Virus record (IMG/VR): IMGVR_UViG_3300029787_005125
Span: 1 to 55,280 of that record
Origin: a virus
Reading direction: 5' to 3' (one strand)
DNA length: 55,280 nucleotides
The notes under the pieces are model-generated. The model did no database searches. It saw nothing but the letters and a program-made list of their open reading frames with translations, and was not told the DNA's origin. This document shows positions 36,216-45,050 of this stretch, piece by piece. Position numbers and translations under genes: made by a program. Positions within the stretch are counted from its first letter, which is position 1, and each line of letters starts with the position of its first letter.

Positions 36216-37006
36216 GGCAATACCTGTTTAACAAAGTTCCCCTCAGCATCTATTAACATTTCATTTTCGTTTCTGTAGGGGAAATCAGAAATTGGTCGGG
36301 TCTTATCAAACCCCGTAAATGGACGACATATGTCGGGAACATACTTTGTTTTTACATTGATAGTTTTTAAATATTCCTCCCATAAGTGCTCAGTACAAAC
36401 AAAATTGTTATCTGTTCGATTAGGGTCTTCACCATCAAGATACTTAAATGAACAATATTTTTCAAAAGTAGCCGGATTCGATAGAGCAAAGAAGCACAAA
36501 TCTCTATGCCCCGAAGGAGTAAACCTCGTGCTGTATATGACATCATCTGGGTACTGTAGCGCTGTGAGGCTTAAAGATTTCGGAAACATTGAATTATCTG
36601 GTCGGCATCTTACGATTACATCATACCGAAAGTTGTTTTCTTCAGCATAGCTTTTAGCTAACGAAAACCCATGACCAATGTTATCAATTTGATTTTGCAT
36701 CCTTGTTCTAAAGTAACCTAAAGTGCCAAAATTTTCATCGGGAAGATTTTCATCATTATCAATAACAAGTTGCTTAAGATGATCGCCGTATATATTGGTT
36801 AAGCTATCAGTTATCTCATCGTTAGTGTAGGTGTTAGTTAAATAATATTTCTGCTCTAAAGATTTACCACAAGAATGAAGTGTATTTTTAGAGGAAATAT
36901 ATGCGAAAACATCTGCTTTGTTTGGCTCTATCAGGTGCTTCATGTGATTGCGCCAATTAACTTTATAATCTCTTAACTGTCCAGTTATTAATACTGCTGT
37001 TTTCAT
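36212..37006 (-). CDS. glycosyltransferase-like protein (LITGQLR family)
   Basis: A 264-residue protein beginning KTAVLITGQLRDYKVNW, then ADVFAYIS, and further on YDVIVRCRPDN, a strand ending in an Arg-x-Asp motif like the DxD region of GT-A folds. Proteins of this pattern occur in capsule and lipopolysaccharide loci, some labelled WavE-like. A sugar-transfer role is likely but unproven. The protein at 40886-41713 has the same layout (ILLRG, CDVFFHTW, YDLVVMIRFDV) and is probably a distant paralogue. I chose the ATG at 37006 because AAGGAG lies five bases upstream and ATGA overlaps the preceding stop; a longer frame starting at 37033 has no such support. Confidence 0.7.
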   Translation of the reverse strand: MKTAVLITGQLRDYKVNWRNHMKHLIEPNKADVFAYISSKNTLHSCGKSLEQKYYLTNTYTNDEITDSLTNIYGDHLKQLVIDNDENLPDENFGTLGYFRTRMQNQIDNIGHGFSLAKSYAEENNFRYDVIVRCRPDNSMFPKSLSLTALQYPDDVIYSTRFTPSGHRDLCFFALSNPATFEKYCSFKYLDGEDPNRTDNNFVCTEHLWEEYLKTINVKTKYVPDICRPFTGFDKTRPISDFPYRNENEMLIDAEGNFVKQVLP

Positions 37007-38094
37007 GCTTTCTCCTTTTGATGCTTTAGCCATTCAGATTGGGTTTGTATGTCTTGCATTATAGGACCCGGGGGTGGTGTGGATATCGGAAAAGAACTTA
37101 ACAATAACTTTAATGGTATTGGGGATTCTTCAGAAGTTCTCTGCAACAGGAACTCGTGAAGGTGCGTCTGAAGCCATTGCGGTTGCGAAACTATAACATT
37201 CCACCTATTATCAAATGGATAATCTCTTATTTTGTTTTTATCTTTAGATTTAGTAAAAACATAACGATTAGTAGTATAGAGAATTCCGCCGTCTTTTATA
37301 TTAGTTTGAAACCAAGAGAAATATGATTCTAAAGTTTTGCGAGGCATCTCCCCAAACGATCTGGTATTAATAACCAGCTCACATTCCATTTGGACTGACT
37401 CATATGCGCCATATGGAATAAGTAACACATCACACTCTACGTCGTCTACATGACAATTAATGTTTTCAGTTCCTAAAAGGCTTACAATTTTGCAATCCGG
37501 AACAACATTGCTTAAATAGTAGTGCTGTGTTAACAGGACCTCGGGGAGATCCACAATTATATATTTTGCATTTTTATACATTTTTTTTATCTTGCTCGCC
37601 AAATTGCCATATCCGGCGCCGATTTCTAAAACATTCTTAAGTTGCTTCTTATGAAACAGAAAATCAATCATTCGCTTTATTTGCCAAGCCGAATATACAT
37701 GATACAGGTCATCAAAATTCAACAAATACGTTTTATCTTGAAACTCGTGTGCGTATCTTCTTGGATTACCAATGTTTGTATTAAACGGAACTACTTCTAA
37801 ATCATCCTTCATCATGATTACCAACTCATTAAACCGTGATACTAGCTCTTTAATTTCCAGGTCATTATAATTCACATCATAATTCTTGCCGGATAGTGCT
37901 AAATCCCTTTCCTGTGATGGTAACGCTGTCTCCAACATATTACTAATACCGTTTGTACGAAACGAATCCATAGATCTATAATCACTTACTTTATGATAAT
38001 ACAAATCACCAAATACGTCCCAATGATCTTGAGAGCTATAATTTGTGTTTTTAATTTTATCTAAGTAATTTTGATAGTCCGATTCACTCAACAC
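37003..38094 (-). CDS. putative sugar O-methyltransferase
   Basis: A 363-residue protein. The C-terminal part is a SAM-dependent methyltransferase with motif I EIGAGYGNLASKIK and acidic DLPEVL at the end of strand 2. The N-terminal 130 residues (DHWDVFGDLYY, then NMLETALPSQERDL) match what I know of the putative sugar O-methyltransferase family found in O-antigen and capsule loci. It would cap or decorate a sugar in the glycan. The start is a GTG at 38094 with only a weak ribosome site, five bases after the upstream stop. A TTG in the next codon is possible. The ATGA overlap couples it to the next gene. Confidence 0.8.
   Translation of the reverse strand: MLSESDYQNYLDKIKNTNYSSQDHWDVFGDLYYHKVSDYRSMDSFRTNGISNMLETALPSQERDLALSGKNYDVNYNDLEIKELVSRFNELVIMMKDDLEVVPFNTNIGNPRRYAHEFQDKTYLLNFDDLYHVYSAWQIKRMIDFLFHKKQLKNVLEIGAGYGNLASKIKKMYKNAKYIIVDLPEVLLTQHYYLSNVVPDCKIVSLLGTENINCHVDDVECDVLLIPYGAYESVQMECELVINTRSFGEMPRKTLESYFSWFQTNIKDGGILYTTNRYVFTKSKDKNKIRDYPFDNRWNVIVSQPQWLQTHLHEFLLQRTSEESPIPLKLLLSSFPISTPPPGPIMQDIQTQSEWLKHQKEKA
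37012..37017 (-). promoter_or_regulatory. ribosome binding site deciding the start at 37006
   Basis: AAGGAG on the minus strand, five bases before the ATG at 37006, within the end of the preceding gene. It argues for this ATG over a longer frame. Confidence 0.75.
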
Positions 38095-38099
38095 GATAA

Positions 38100-38786
38100 T
38101 TAAACTTTCAAACCAGTGGCTAAGCCGTCATCCCTAAATTGCTGCACCGCCTTCAGACCAGCTTCAGCTGGGTCATCTTGAAGCCTATGCAATCTCTTAA
38201 GCACCGAATCTGGAACTGTGACGATATCGGCGCCTTGAAGTTCTGCTTCCAACACGTTATATACTGTTCTGCAAGCGGCCCACAAAATCTTAACATTAGG
38301 ATAGTCAGAAAAGGACTTTGAGGCATACTTAACAAGATTTTCGGAATTCACGCCGCAATCGTTCAATCTTCCGGCAAAAATAGAAACAATGACATCTGTG
38401 TTCAAACCAAAGCAATCTTTTATTGAATGCACCTGTTTCTCGGTAAAAATAGCTGTCACGTTAACCTTAACTCCCTTATCGTGAAGTTTTTTAATGACCG
38501 CTGCATTTGAGCTACCATCTGTTTTGATCACAGGAATTTTTACCAATATTGAGGGGTCAAACGAAGTTATCGCAACTGCGACTCTTTCTATGTCTTCATC
38601 ATTGTCATCGTATAGCTGAAATGAGATGGGTCGCCCCTTTGAGTATTGGAGGCAGTGTCTGATAAACTCAGGATAATCAGTCACGCCGGCGCTTCTTAAA
38701 AAGGAAATGTTTGTGGTAAACCCTTTTACATCATTTCCGGAGTTGTTCTCTATATCGGTACCATCATAATATATTTCTATCTTCAT
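38100..38786 (-). CDS. transaldolase / fructose-6-phosphate aldolase-like enzyme
   Basis: A 228-residue protein of the small transaldolase family (class I aldolase, Schiff-base). It has the early KGFTTNISFLRSAG (family GVTTNPS), the catalytic lysine strand ILVKIPV with Lys83, VNVTAIFTEKQV, and SIFAGRLNDCG (family FVGRLDD). The phosphate-site segment SFKTP is replaced by AACRTV, so the substrate may differ from fructose-6-phosphate. Cyanophage TalC belongs to this family and acts in central metabolism, but here the gene is inside a glycan cluster and next to the nucleotidyltransferase fusion. I infer a role in making an unusual sugar or polyol precursor; a metabolic role cannot be excluded. 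Confidence 0.82.
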   Translation of the reverse strand: MKIEIYYDGTDIENNSGNDVKGFTTNISFLRSAGVTDYPEFIRHCLQYSKGRPISFQLYDDNDEDIERVAVAITSFDPSILVKIPVIKTDGSSNAAVIKKLHDKGVKVNVTAIFTEKQVHSIKDCFGLNTDVIVSIFAGRLNDCGVNSENLVKYASKSFSDYPNVKILWAACRTVYNVLEAELQGADIVTVPDSVLKRLHRLQDDPAEAGLKAVQQFRDDGLATGLKV

Positions 38787-38797
38787 TGTATTGTCCT

Positions 38798-40870
38798 CTA
38801 ATCATTTAATCTGTGAATGTGATTCAGCCAGTTAATTGCCATAATCATGGCGTATATCCCATGCCCCTCGTTAATTTGCCTTCTAAAAGGAATAAAACGA
38901 ATAAAATACATTGACATGTAAAAAATACCTTTTTTATAAACTTCAAGCCAGTCTTCAACATCCATTATAATAGCATATTGTTGACAAATATTTTCATAGT
39001 CTTTTATGTTGCAATTAAAATATTCGGGAGTGCACGTTAAATTGTTGATGTCTTTGTTTAATAAAGGATTGTCAATAATATTCCACTCTCTATAGTTCGA
39101 AACTATCGATTGAAATATTTTGCCAAGATCAAAATAGCATGTATCCACAAACCGGCTGCCGTCAAGATCTATAAGCTTAAAATCTTGAAAAGTTTCATTA
39201 TACAGTATATTCTCAAGCGTTAAATCTCCATGTATGGGGCTGAGATATTCAGTGTTAAAATTATATATATTTAAATCTTCTATTACTTTCCTTAGTCCAG
39301 AGTACTGCTTACCGTTTACCACAACCGTATCTTGGTTTATCAGATGTTTCATCACCTCACACTCGTTTTCATAAAGCACTAATTTAGGCTCTATTTTCGT
39401 GTTATAGAATGTCTCCATAAACTCTAGGCTAGTATTCTTCTTCCTATAACAATATACATTATTGTGTAACTTGGTAACCACTTTTTCTAGAACCCTGTTC
39501 CTCTCCAGATCTCCGAACTCGTCCAGCTGTTTATAATTTTCGAGATATTCCATGTCGAAATAAAACCAGTGGTCATTATCTTCAGAATTTAAAATTTTTG
39601 GAACAAGTGTGTCATCATAATATTTAAGCCTCTGAAGATCACTCAACTGTCTTTTCAGTTTTTCATAGTGCTCGTATGTCGCCTGGTTTTTAACAATATA
39701 CTTTCTAACAAAGTATTTGCCGTTATTGCTAACAAGAACGGTTTTGCTAAAAGAATTTCCCTTAAATGTCTCGATGACTTCTAAGTCATAATTTCCGCTT
39801 TCATTGAGATCAATATCATCTATGCCCGCGTCTCTAGTTAGATTTATAGACAAGGACTGGCGCACCAGCGGATTAGAAGGCTTTAGATCATTAATCAAAT
39901 AACGAGGACCTGGATTAAGACCCATTACCAGCCTATCATATTCAATCCCAAGCTTCTGGAGCATTGCCTCGAACGTCTTCCTAGTCCTACGAGGTCGCGC
40001 AGTAGACAACACAACCAACTTATCTTTGGATCTCCATTCTTGTATTTTTTTTGCAGCATCATTAATAACAAAATTGTCCTCCACAATATCATTTGAACAC
40101 CCTTTGTGCCTAAGGAGAACCCCATCAACATCACAAATTATTGTTGCCTTTTTTCTTCTCTCTTCGATAGCTTTCTTTGCCATTTTTGGGTCACCAAAAA
40201 AATAAGCAGTTTTAATTTTAGCCAACTCTACATTAAGATCTTTATGATTCTTGCTAAAAAATTGGGAAAAATGTAATAAGTCGCAGGGACTATTTTGTAT
40301 CTGTTCGGAAGATTTAAAATAATAACAACCGATGATCCCTCTAGCTACTGCTTCACTAGTATTCACAAATGGCTGTTTTTCACTAAAGTTAACAATGGAC
40401 TCACTAGACGGATTAACTATTATCTTTCCCCAATTTTTATGTTCATTGGGATGTATGTCCCAAGTGGGTATTACTATGTCAACACACGGATTGTCCCCAA
40501 CCTTTTCAATCATTGGACGTATATCCACATAGTGATCACAATCACACACTATAATTTTACTAAGTGCCCCCAATTTCTTCAGACCTAATTGAATTGTCTG
40601 GAATGGTCCCTCTGTTTGCTTATCGATCAGTACTACGTTTATTTTTTTACTGAGGTGGGGGAATAGGCGCTCTTTTAAAGTTTTAGATACTTGATTGGAG
40701 GACTCTTGATCGCGCCTAACTATAAAATTATAGCTGTCAACTTCAACATTGCTGAAGCTGTCAAGAACATGCTCTATAAAAACTCTGTTGTCTAAATTTA
40801 AGAAGGGCTTAAAATTGTAATCAAATCGCGAGCTTTTACCAGCCATTGGTATTATAATATTAAATGACAC
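38798..40870 (-). CDS. trifunctional nucleotidyltransferase - HAD phosphatase - sugar/choline-type kinase
   Basis: A 690-residue fusion. Residues about 1-235 are a nucleotidyltransferase: IIPMAGKSSRF with Gly11 and Arg15, Lys21 and DCD (Asp110, Asp112). Residues about 240-335 are a capsule-type HAD phosphatase: Asp247-x-Asp249 in CDVDG, Thr290 in LSTAR and Asp328 in INDLKP. Residues about 380-690 are a choline/aminoglycoside kinase-type domain: His547-Gly-Asp549, Asn554 and Asp568/Asp570 in LIDLDG. All three active sites look intact. The combination suggests that one protein phosphorylates, trims and CMP- or NMP-activates a small alcohol or sugar. The start is a GTG at 40870. It follows 15 bases after its upstream neighbour. 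Confidence 0.85.
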   Translation of the reverse strand: MSFNIIIPMAGKSSRFDYNFKPFLNLDNRVFIEHVLDSFSNVEVDSYNFIVRRDQESSNQVSKTLKERLFPHLSKKINVVLIDKQTEGPFQTIQLGLKKLGALSKIIVCDCDHYVDIRPMIEKVGDNPCVDIVIPTWDIHPNEHKNWGKIIVNPSSESIVNFSEKQPFVNTSEAVARGIIGCYYFKSSEQIQNSPCDLLHFSQFFSKNHKDLNVELAKIKTAYFFGDPKMAKKAIEERRKKATIICDVDGVLLRHKGCSNDIVEDNFVINDAAKKIQEWRSKDKLVVLSTARPRRTRKTFEAMLQKLGIEYDRLVMGLNPGPRYLINDLKPSNPLVRQSLSINLTRDAGIDDIDLNESGNYDLEVIETFKGNSFSKTVLVSNNGKYFVRKYIVKNQATYEHYEKLKRQLSDLQRLKYYDDTLVPKILNSEDNDHWFYFDMEYLENYKQLDEFGDLERNRVLEKVVTKLHNNVYCYRKKNTSLEFMETFYNTKIEPKLVLYENECEVMKHLINQDTVVVNGKQYSGLRKVIEDLNIYNFNTEYLSPIHGDLTLENILYNETFQDFKLIDLDGSRFVDTCYFDLGKIFQSIVSNYREWNIIDNPLLNKDINNLTCTPEYFNCNIKDYENICQQYAIIMDVEDWLEVYKKGIFYMSMYFIRFIPFRRQINEGHGIYAMIMAINWLNHIHRLND

Positions 40871-40885
40871 TTTATCTCTAACTGT

Positions 40886-41713
40886 TTATTCATAATGTAT
40901 CACAAAAAGACCATTTCCTAATTGAGATTTTCGTTTTGTGGGACATCCTCTCACCAGCCTGCTGTTAGGTTCGAAATTTTTGATTATCCCATATAAAGAT
41001 TTTTTATCAGCATATGTTAAAATATCTACTAAATTTTTTATTTTTACATGATCTTCCAACAAATAATACAAATGATGAAGACTACAATGCTGCGTTGGAT
41101 TAAACCAACCCGGGTCGCGATTTATAGCCACTGTATCTTCTTTCATATTTAGGCAATCATAATAGTTATCGATAACGTCGGGTGTAAAAACAATCAAATT
41201 ATCATCAATTCCTATATCTTTTGTGGATTCTTTATCAATATATTTCTTTTTTAAATTAGGACCCATTGCATACACGAACACTCTATCGTGCAGCTCCTGA
41301 GTTTTTCGAATTGTTTCTAGATCAAGCTTGTGAAATAAATATACATCAAATCTTATCATAACCACCAAATCATAGTGCGTGTTTGTTTTTTGCTTATATT
41401 GATTATAAATCTCAATAACTCGTTTAGCGTTTAGGACCACCTTTTTACCTAGCTCCGGACCATGGGCGCCGCCGATGTCATCATCGTAGGCGTATGCTTT
41501 AGCGTTAAAATCTAGCGCGAGCTGATCATATTCATTATTGTCACGGTCGGCTTCTTTCCAAGTGTGGAAGAATACATCACAATCATAATTGTTTAATAAA
41601 TTTGTTTTTAAATTATCAATATTATTCCTATAATCAACTGAGACCTGTTCCTTAAACTGCCAGTGTTCATAAGTGTTTATAGAAGACCCTCTTAGTAAGA
41701 TTGCCACTTTCAT
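40886..41713 (-). CDS. glycosyltransferase-like protein, distant paralogue of the gene at 36212-37006
   Basis: A 275-residue protein. It opens VAILLRGSSI, followed by an NLLNNYDCDVFFHTWKEAD segment and YDLVVMIRFDVYLF near residues 118-131, whose Arg-x-Asp is a candidate nucleotide/metal site. A late IFTPDVIDNYY-like stretch (VFTPDVID) and an aromatic, basic C-terminus complete it. This pattern is known from glycan loci (WavE-like and related uncharacterised proteins). A soluble glycosyltransferase role is inferred. It lies between the nucleotidyltransferase fusion and the FkbM methyltransferase with gaps of 15 and 5 bases. Confidence 0.65.
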   Translation of the reverse strand: MKVAILLRGSSINTYEHWQFKEQVSVDYRNNIDNLKTNLLNNYDCDVFFHTWKEADRDNNEYDQLALDFNAKAYAYDDDIGGAHGPELGKKVVLNAKRVIEIYNQYKQKTNTHYDLVVMIRFDVYLFHKLDLETIRKTQELHDRVFVYAMGPNLKKKYIDKESTKDIGIDDNLIVFTPDVIDNYYDCLNMKEDTVAINRDPGWFNPTQHCSLHHLYYLLEDHVKIKNLVDILTYADKKSLYGIIKNFEPNSRLVRGCPTKRKSQLGNGLFVIHYE

Positions 41714-41718
41714 CTAAT

Positions 41719-42468
41719 TTAATCCTTTAGAATCGCTACTAAATCATTTTCAGAAAAAATCTCATATCCATTGGATCTTAAGATTTCTATAGCCTCGGAC
41801 TCCTCGTCTTTTGTATATAGTCCCTTGCTTGTTCCAAAGTTAGGATGACTAGGAGGATATCTGGTTTGTCCATAAATTTCTGATATATATATTTTTGGCA
41901 CAATCTTATCAAACGGGAATGATCTCATTATAACTATGTCATGACCCTCGCAATCTGTTTGAAGCACAACATTTTTATACGACCGAACATTATACTTGTC
42001 AAGTATGTAATCAAACGTTTTGGTTTGTACTTCCAGGATCTGTTCAAATTGTTTAAGCTCAGGGCAGCCAAGATTATTCTTGTTTTCGTAAAAGGAACCT
42101 AAACCGCCAGCCCAATGTTCAGCCCACAGGTGTGGCTGCGATTCTAGTCTGAACGTGACTTTTCCAGATGAAATAAGATGCTCTGGAATATACCTCATTT
42201 GCACGGTCTCTTCTTTGTCGCTTATGGCAACGTTTTCAAAATTAATGTTGCTTAAGTGAGCGTAGTTTTCCTTTAGTTTTTTGAAATACCCCGGGATAGG
42301 CTCAATCATGATAGATGTCGGGTCATTCCGTAACACAAAATCCCACATCCTGTCACAACAATAGCCGTCATTAGCACCTATCTCAATTAGCAAAAAATCT
42401 TGGGGAGAACTTAGGTATAAATTTTCCACCATTTTCATCAGTTGTTCAGTTTGTATTTTTTTTACCAT
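41719..42468 (-). CDS. FkbM-family methyltransferase
   Basis: A 249-residue SAM-dependent methyltransferase. Motif I is LIEIGANDGYCCDRMW and motif II is SIMIEPIPGYFKKL. A conserved NINFENVAISDKE strand follows, and LQTDCEGHDIVIMRSF matches the FkbM signature KIDVEGxE with Thr and Cys substitutions. FkbM proteins O-methylate sugars or polyketides and are frequent in polysaccharide loci. No membrane segment is seen. It is one of three methyltransferases in the island and probably modifies a hydroxyl on the growing glycan; the acceptor is unknown. Confidence 0.85.
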   Translation of the reverse strand: MVKKIQTEQLMKMVENLYLSSPQDFLLIEIGANDGYCCDRMWDFVLRNDPTSIMIEPIPGYFKKLKENYAHLSNINFENVAISDKEETVQMRYIPEHLISSGKVTFRLESQPHLWAEHWAGGLGSFYENKNNLGCPELKQFEQILEVQTKTFDYILDKYNVRSYKNVVLQTDCEGHDIVIMRSFPFDKIVPKIYISEIYGQTRYPPSHPNFGTSKGLYTKDEESEAIEILRSNGYEIFSENDLVAILKD

Positions 42469-42498
42469 ACTTTTATCCTTCCTGGTAGAGTTTTTAAA

Positions 42499-43233
42499 TT
42501 ACATTTTTTTTATTACAGCTAGATTTTTTGCACCGTTATAATCAGCAAATATTGTCATATTTTTAATATTATTTTCCAGATAGTCAACCTCACTAGGAGT
42601 TAACACATTGTTAGTTACCCATTTACCAGTTTGTTGAAATTGTCTGTACGCATCAATCAAATGCACTTCCCTTTTATGATAAATTTTTTCTATGTTTTGA
42701 TTAACATCCTCCCCATCTAGCCAAGCGTTCATGTCATGTAAGCGATTGTCTCTATCCTTAGCGCAGGATAAGTCTTCAACAATATAACACCCATTTTTCT
42801 TTAACTTCGGCAACAAGTTAGCCAAACTTATAGCTATACCGTCTGATACGTGAGCAGCATCATCAATAATAATATCGTAATATTCTTCCTCTGAATCAGC
42901 AGGGTTGACAGGAGACAATCTCTGTAGATCACCTCTGTTTAACTGATTTCCTACTATCACATTAACCCCCAAATTTTTTATTTCTTCAACCGTAACAGTT
43001 ACGGACGAATGGGTAATAAAAAATGGATCAAATAAAGTTACGTCCGCATTCGGCAAAAAGTCTCTCCACATCTTTATTGATGCACCCGTATCTCCCGCTC
43101 CCAATTCTAAAATTCGGAGTGGCTTATCCCGGATGTTCTTTAGCATATGAAAATATACTTTTTCTGTGTAGTTGTGTTGTGGTCCGGCCTTGTCTGTTCC
43201 ATGAATCTTGCCGATTTTTGTTAATTCATTCAT
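42499..43233 (-). CDS. class I SAM-dependent methyltransferase
   Basis: A 244-residue protein. It starts with IGKIHGTDKAGPQHNYTEKV, like the macrocin and demethylmacrocin O-methyltransferase group (KxGTDK...H.Y.). SAM motif I is ILELGAGDTGASIKMW, followed by VTLFDPFF and DIIIDDAAHVSDG, where acidic residues may bind a metal. The acceptor is likely a sugar hydroxyl. The 30-base gap to the FkbM gene is one of the larger gaps in the island and holds a GGAAGGAT-type ribosome site for that gene. The two unlike methyltransferases side by side suggest at least two distinct methylation positions. Confidence 0.85.
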   Translation of the reverse strand: MNELTKIGKIHGTDKAGPQHNYTEKVYFHMLKNIRDKPLRILELGAGDTGASIKMWRDFLPNADVTLFDPFFITHSSVTVTVEEIKNLGVNVIVGNQLNRGDLQRLSPVNPADSEEEYYDIIIDDAAHVSDGIAISLANLLPKLKKNGCYIVEDLSCAKDRDNRLHDMNAWLDGEDVNQNIEKIYHKREVHLIDAYRQFQQTGKWVTNNVLTPSEVDYLENNIKNMTIFADYNGAKNLAVIKKM

Positions 43234-43239
43234 TACTAT

Positions 43240-44109
43240 CTATAGCTCTCTTTCTTTCATATATTCTGGCTCTACAGAATCTCTACAGGTTTTACAGAAA
43301 CCCTCTTTAGGTCCATCCTCCTTGTGGTGGTCCCGCCATGGTCTGTACTTATCACTCATGTATATATCCCATAGCTTTCCCTCGCTAACATGTCCCATGA
43401 TGCCACTTTCTTGACCTGGGACATCTGAGCGCAGGGCGCAGCAAACCATCACAGAGCCGTTAAAATCAATGTACATGTTCTGAGATACTTGAAGACATTT
43501 CTGCGTTCTTGTGTAAGCAGAGGCAATCTGGACGGTGTCTCCTCTGCTTGATCCATCCTTGTCGAAATTTCTTGAACGTATGTGTATTGTCATGCCCCTA
43601 TACGAGAGGTCGTATTCCAACTTGCAATCCTCGATATCGGTGATTATTTTAGCTGGGAGATCAAGCTTCTTTATTTTCTTTTGTGCTCGCTTGCGCATTT
43701 TTTCATGATTGTACCTCTCATTATTCCCTAGATATTGCTGAATCCATAGCTGATTGAAACCGGCATCACATAACTCTTCCACATAATCTCTGGTTATATA
43801 ATCACCATTTGTGTTAGTTCTTAATATAGCTTTGGGCAGCGCCTCACGGGCTTGTTTGATTCTTTTTATAAAAAGCTCTCTTTTCGCAGTTGGTTCGTTA
43901 TATCGACTGTAAGTAAGTTCACCAGAAAAATCTACTTCCCTTAACTGCGATATCAAGTCTAAATAAACCTCCTCTGGCATGATTTTATTATCTGATATTC
44001 TGTCCACAAATGAATTTGGACAAAACCAGCACTTCCTATTACAATAAGAAAATGTCTCAATCTCAATGAGTTTAAGATTTTCTTTAAAAATTTCTTTATT
44101 TGTTTTCAT
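43240..44109 (-). CDS. radical SAM enzyme with SPASM-like C-terminus
   Basis: A 289-residue protein. Cys23-x3-Cys27-x2-Cys30 (CNRKCWFC) is the radical SAM cluster motif. A later set of cysteines (CLQVS, then MVCCALRSDV, then FCKTC) fits an auxiliary SPASM-type iron-sulfur site. Many such enzymes modify peptides or carbohydrates through radical chemistry. A separate short precursor peptide was not seen nearby, and its neighbours are a methyltransferase and a glycosyltransferase, so a sugar is the more likely target (for example epimerisation, dehydration or C-methylation). It shares an ATGA overlap with the next gene. No specific reaction can be assigned from sequence. Confidence 0.85.
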   Translation of the reverse strand: MKTNKEIFKENLKLIEIETFSYCNRKCWFCPNSFVDRISDNKIMPEEVYLDLISQLREVDFSGELTYSRYNEPTAKRELFIKRIKQAREALPKAILRTNTNGDYITRDYVEELCDAGFNQLWIQQYLGNNERYNHEKMRKRAQKKIKKLDLPAKIITDIEDCKLEYDLSYRGMTIHIRSRNFDKDGSSRGDTVQIASAYTRTQKCLQVSQNMYIDFNGSVMVCCALRSDVPGQESGIMGHVSEGKLWDIYMSDKYRPWRDHHKEDGPKEGFCKTCRDSVEPEYMKEREL

Positions 44110-45050
44110 CTATCTAACATTCCTCTAATAGTTGCAACGAGTTCATCAGCCCTATGAGACCATCGGCAATTGTCATGAAAAAACGTCTTTGCATTTTCAA
44201 CTATTGTTCTTCTATCTTTATCATTATTTAAATAAAAACTTAACTTATCATTAAAGTCTGTTAAGTCATTACTAAATTCAACACAATTAACTCCATCTTT
44301 AAAAATATCACGATACTCAGACGGTATCTTTTGACAAAACAAAAGCGTGCCCGTGGCAGCAACTTCATAGTATCTTGGTGTTATGTCCCCAAAAGCTGCT
44401 TGAGTCGCTATCCATATCTTTGATTTATTTATGGTTTTTGAATATTCCTCATAACTTGGTATTCTAGCCGGCCGGGAATCACTTGAACTCCAAAAAACTT
44501 TAATTTTGTCGTTTTTAGTTAGAATATCTCCTATTTTGGTGCGTATGTTTTCCACCGGGAACGCACCAGTTGGGTAGTGTTTATTTTCGTGCAAGGCTCC
44601 GGAAAAGCCAATATCATATTCTTTTTCCATCTTTCTATCAAAAAATACAGATTGATCAAATCCGTAAGGAAATAACTTGGTTTTTATTCCGGTAACTTTT
44701 TCAATCTTTTTTGTTCCGGGGACCGGAGTTAAAATTTGATCTATTTTATTAATTTTACAAAAATTTAGTTTTTCCTTTAATTCATTTTGTGGTTTAAATA
44801 ATACGCAAATAGATGGAATACTCATGCCTGACAGGCGACCAAAATATTTATGGTTAAACCAACCTAACCCAAATATAATTACATCAGGGCTAAAATTACT
44901 TTGAGTTATTAGGTGCTCAATATTATGTGGTACACCTCGATGTAACATCACACTATGGTCTCGCGCTAGTTGATCGTATACCCCGTCATAATATTTATAA
45001 TTACTGGACGTCCCTGTTTGTACCACAGGGTCTACATACAGAATCTTCAT
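44106..45050 (-). CDS. CgeB/GT4-like glycosyltransferase
   Basis: A 314-residue GT-B-type protein. The N-terminal domain begins MKILYVDPVVQTG. The C-terminal domain has DIGFSGALHENKHYP and, near residue 225, ITPRYYEVAATGTLLFCQKI, the nucleotide-binding helix with Glu followed by a Gly loop that is characteristic of CgeB-like and GT4 transferases. No signal or membrane segment is present. It would transfer a sugar from an NDP donor to a soluble acceptor; donor and linkage are unknown. Both ends overlap neighbours (ATGA junctions), so it is tightly coupled to the radical SAM gene downstream. Confidence 0.8.
   Translation of the reverse strand: MKILYVDPVVQTGTSSNYKYYDGVYDQLARDHSVMLHRGVPHNIEHLITQSNFSPDVIIFGLGWFNHKYFGRLSGMSIPSICVLFKPQNELKEKLNFCKINKIDQILTPVPGTKKIEKVTGIKTKLFPYGFDQSVFFDRKMEKEYDIGFSGALHENKHYPTGAFPVENIRTKIGDILTKNDKIKVFWSSSDSRPARIPSYEEYSKTINKSKIWIATQAAFGDITPRYYEVAATGTLLFCQKIPSEYRDIFKDGVNCVEFSNDLTDFNDKLSFYLNNDKDRRTIVENAKTFFHDNCRWSHRADELVATIRGMLDR

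Noticed and set aside
38100-38786. Reading the transaldolase as a cyanophage-style carbon-metabolism gene
   Set aside because: No photosynthesis or pentose-phosphate gene is present in the window, the gene sits among glycan enzymes, and its phosphate-site segment differs. Kept as an alternative only.
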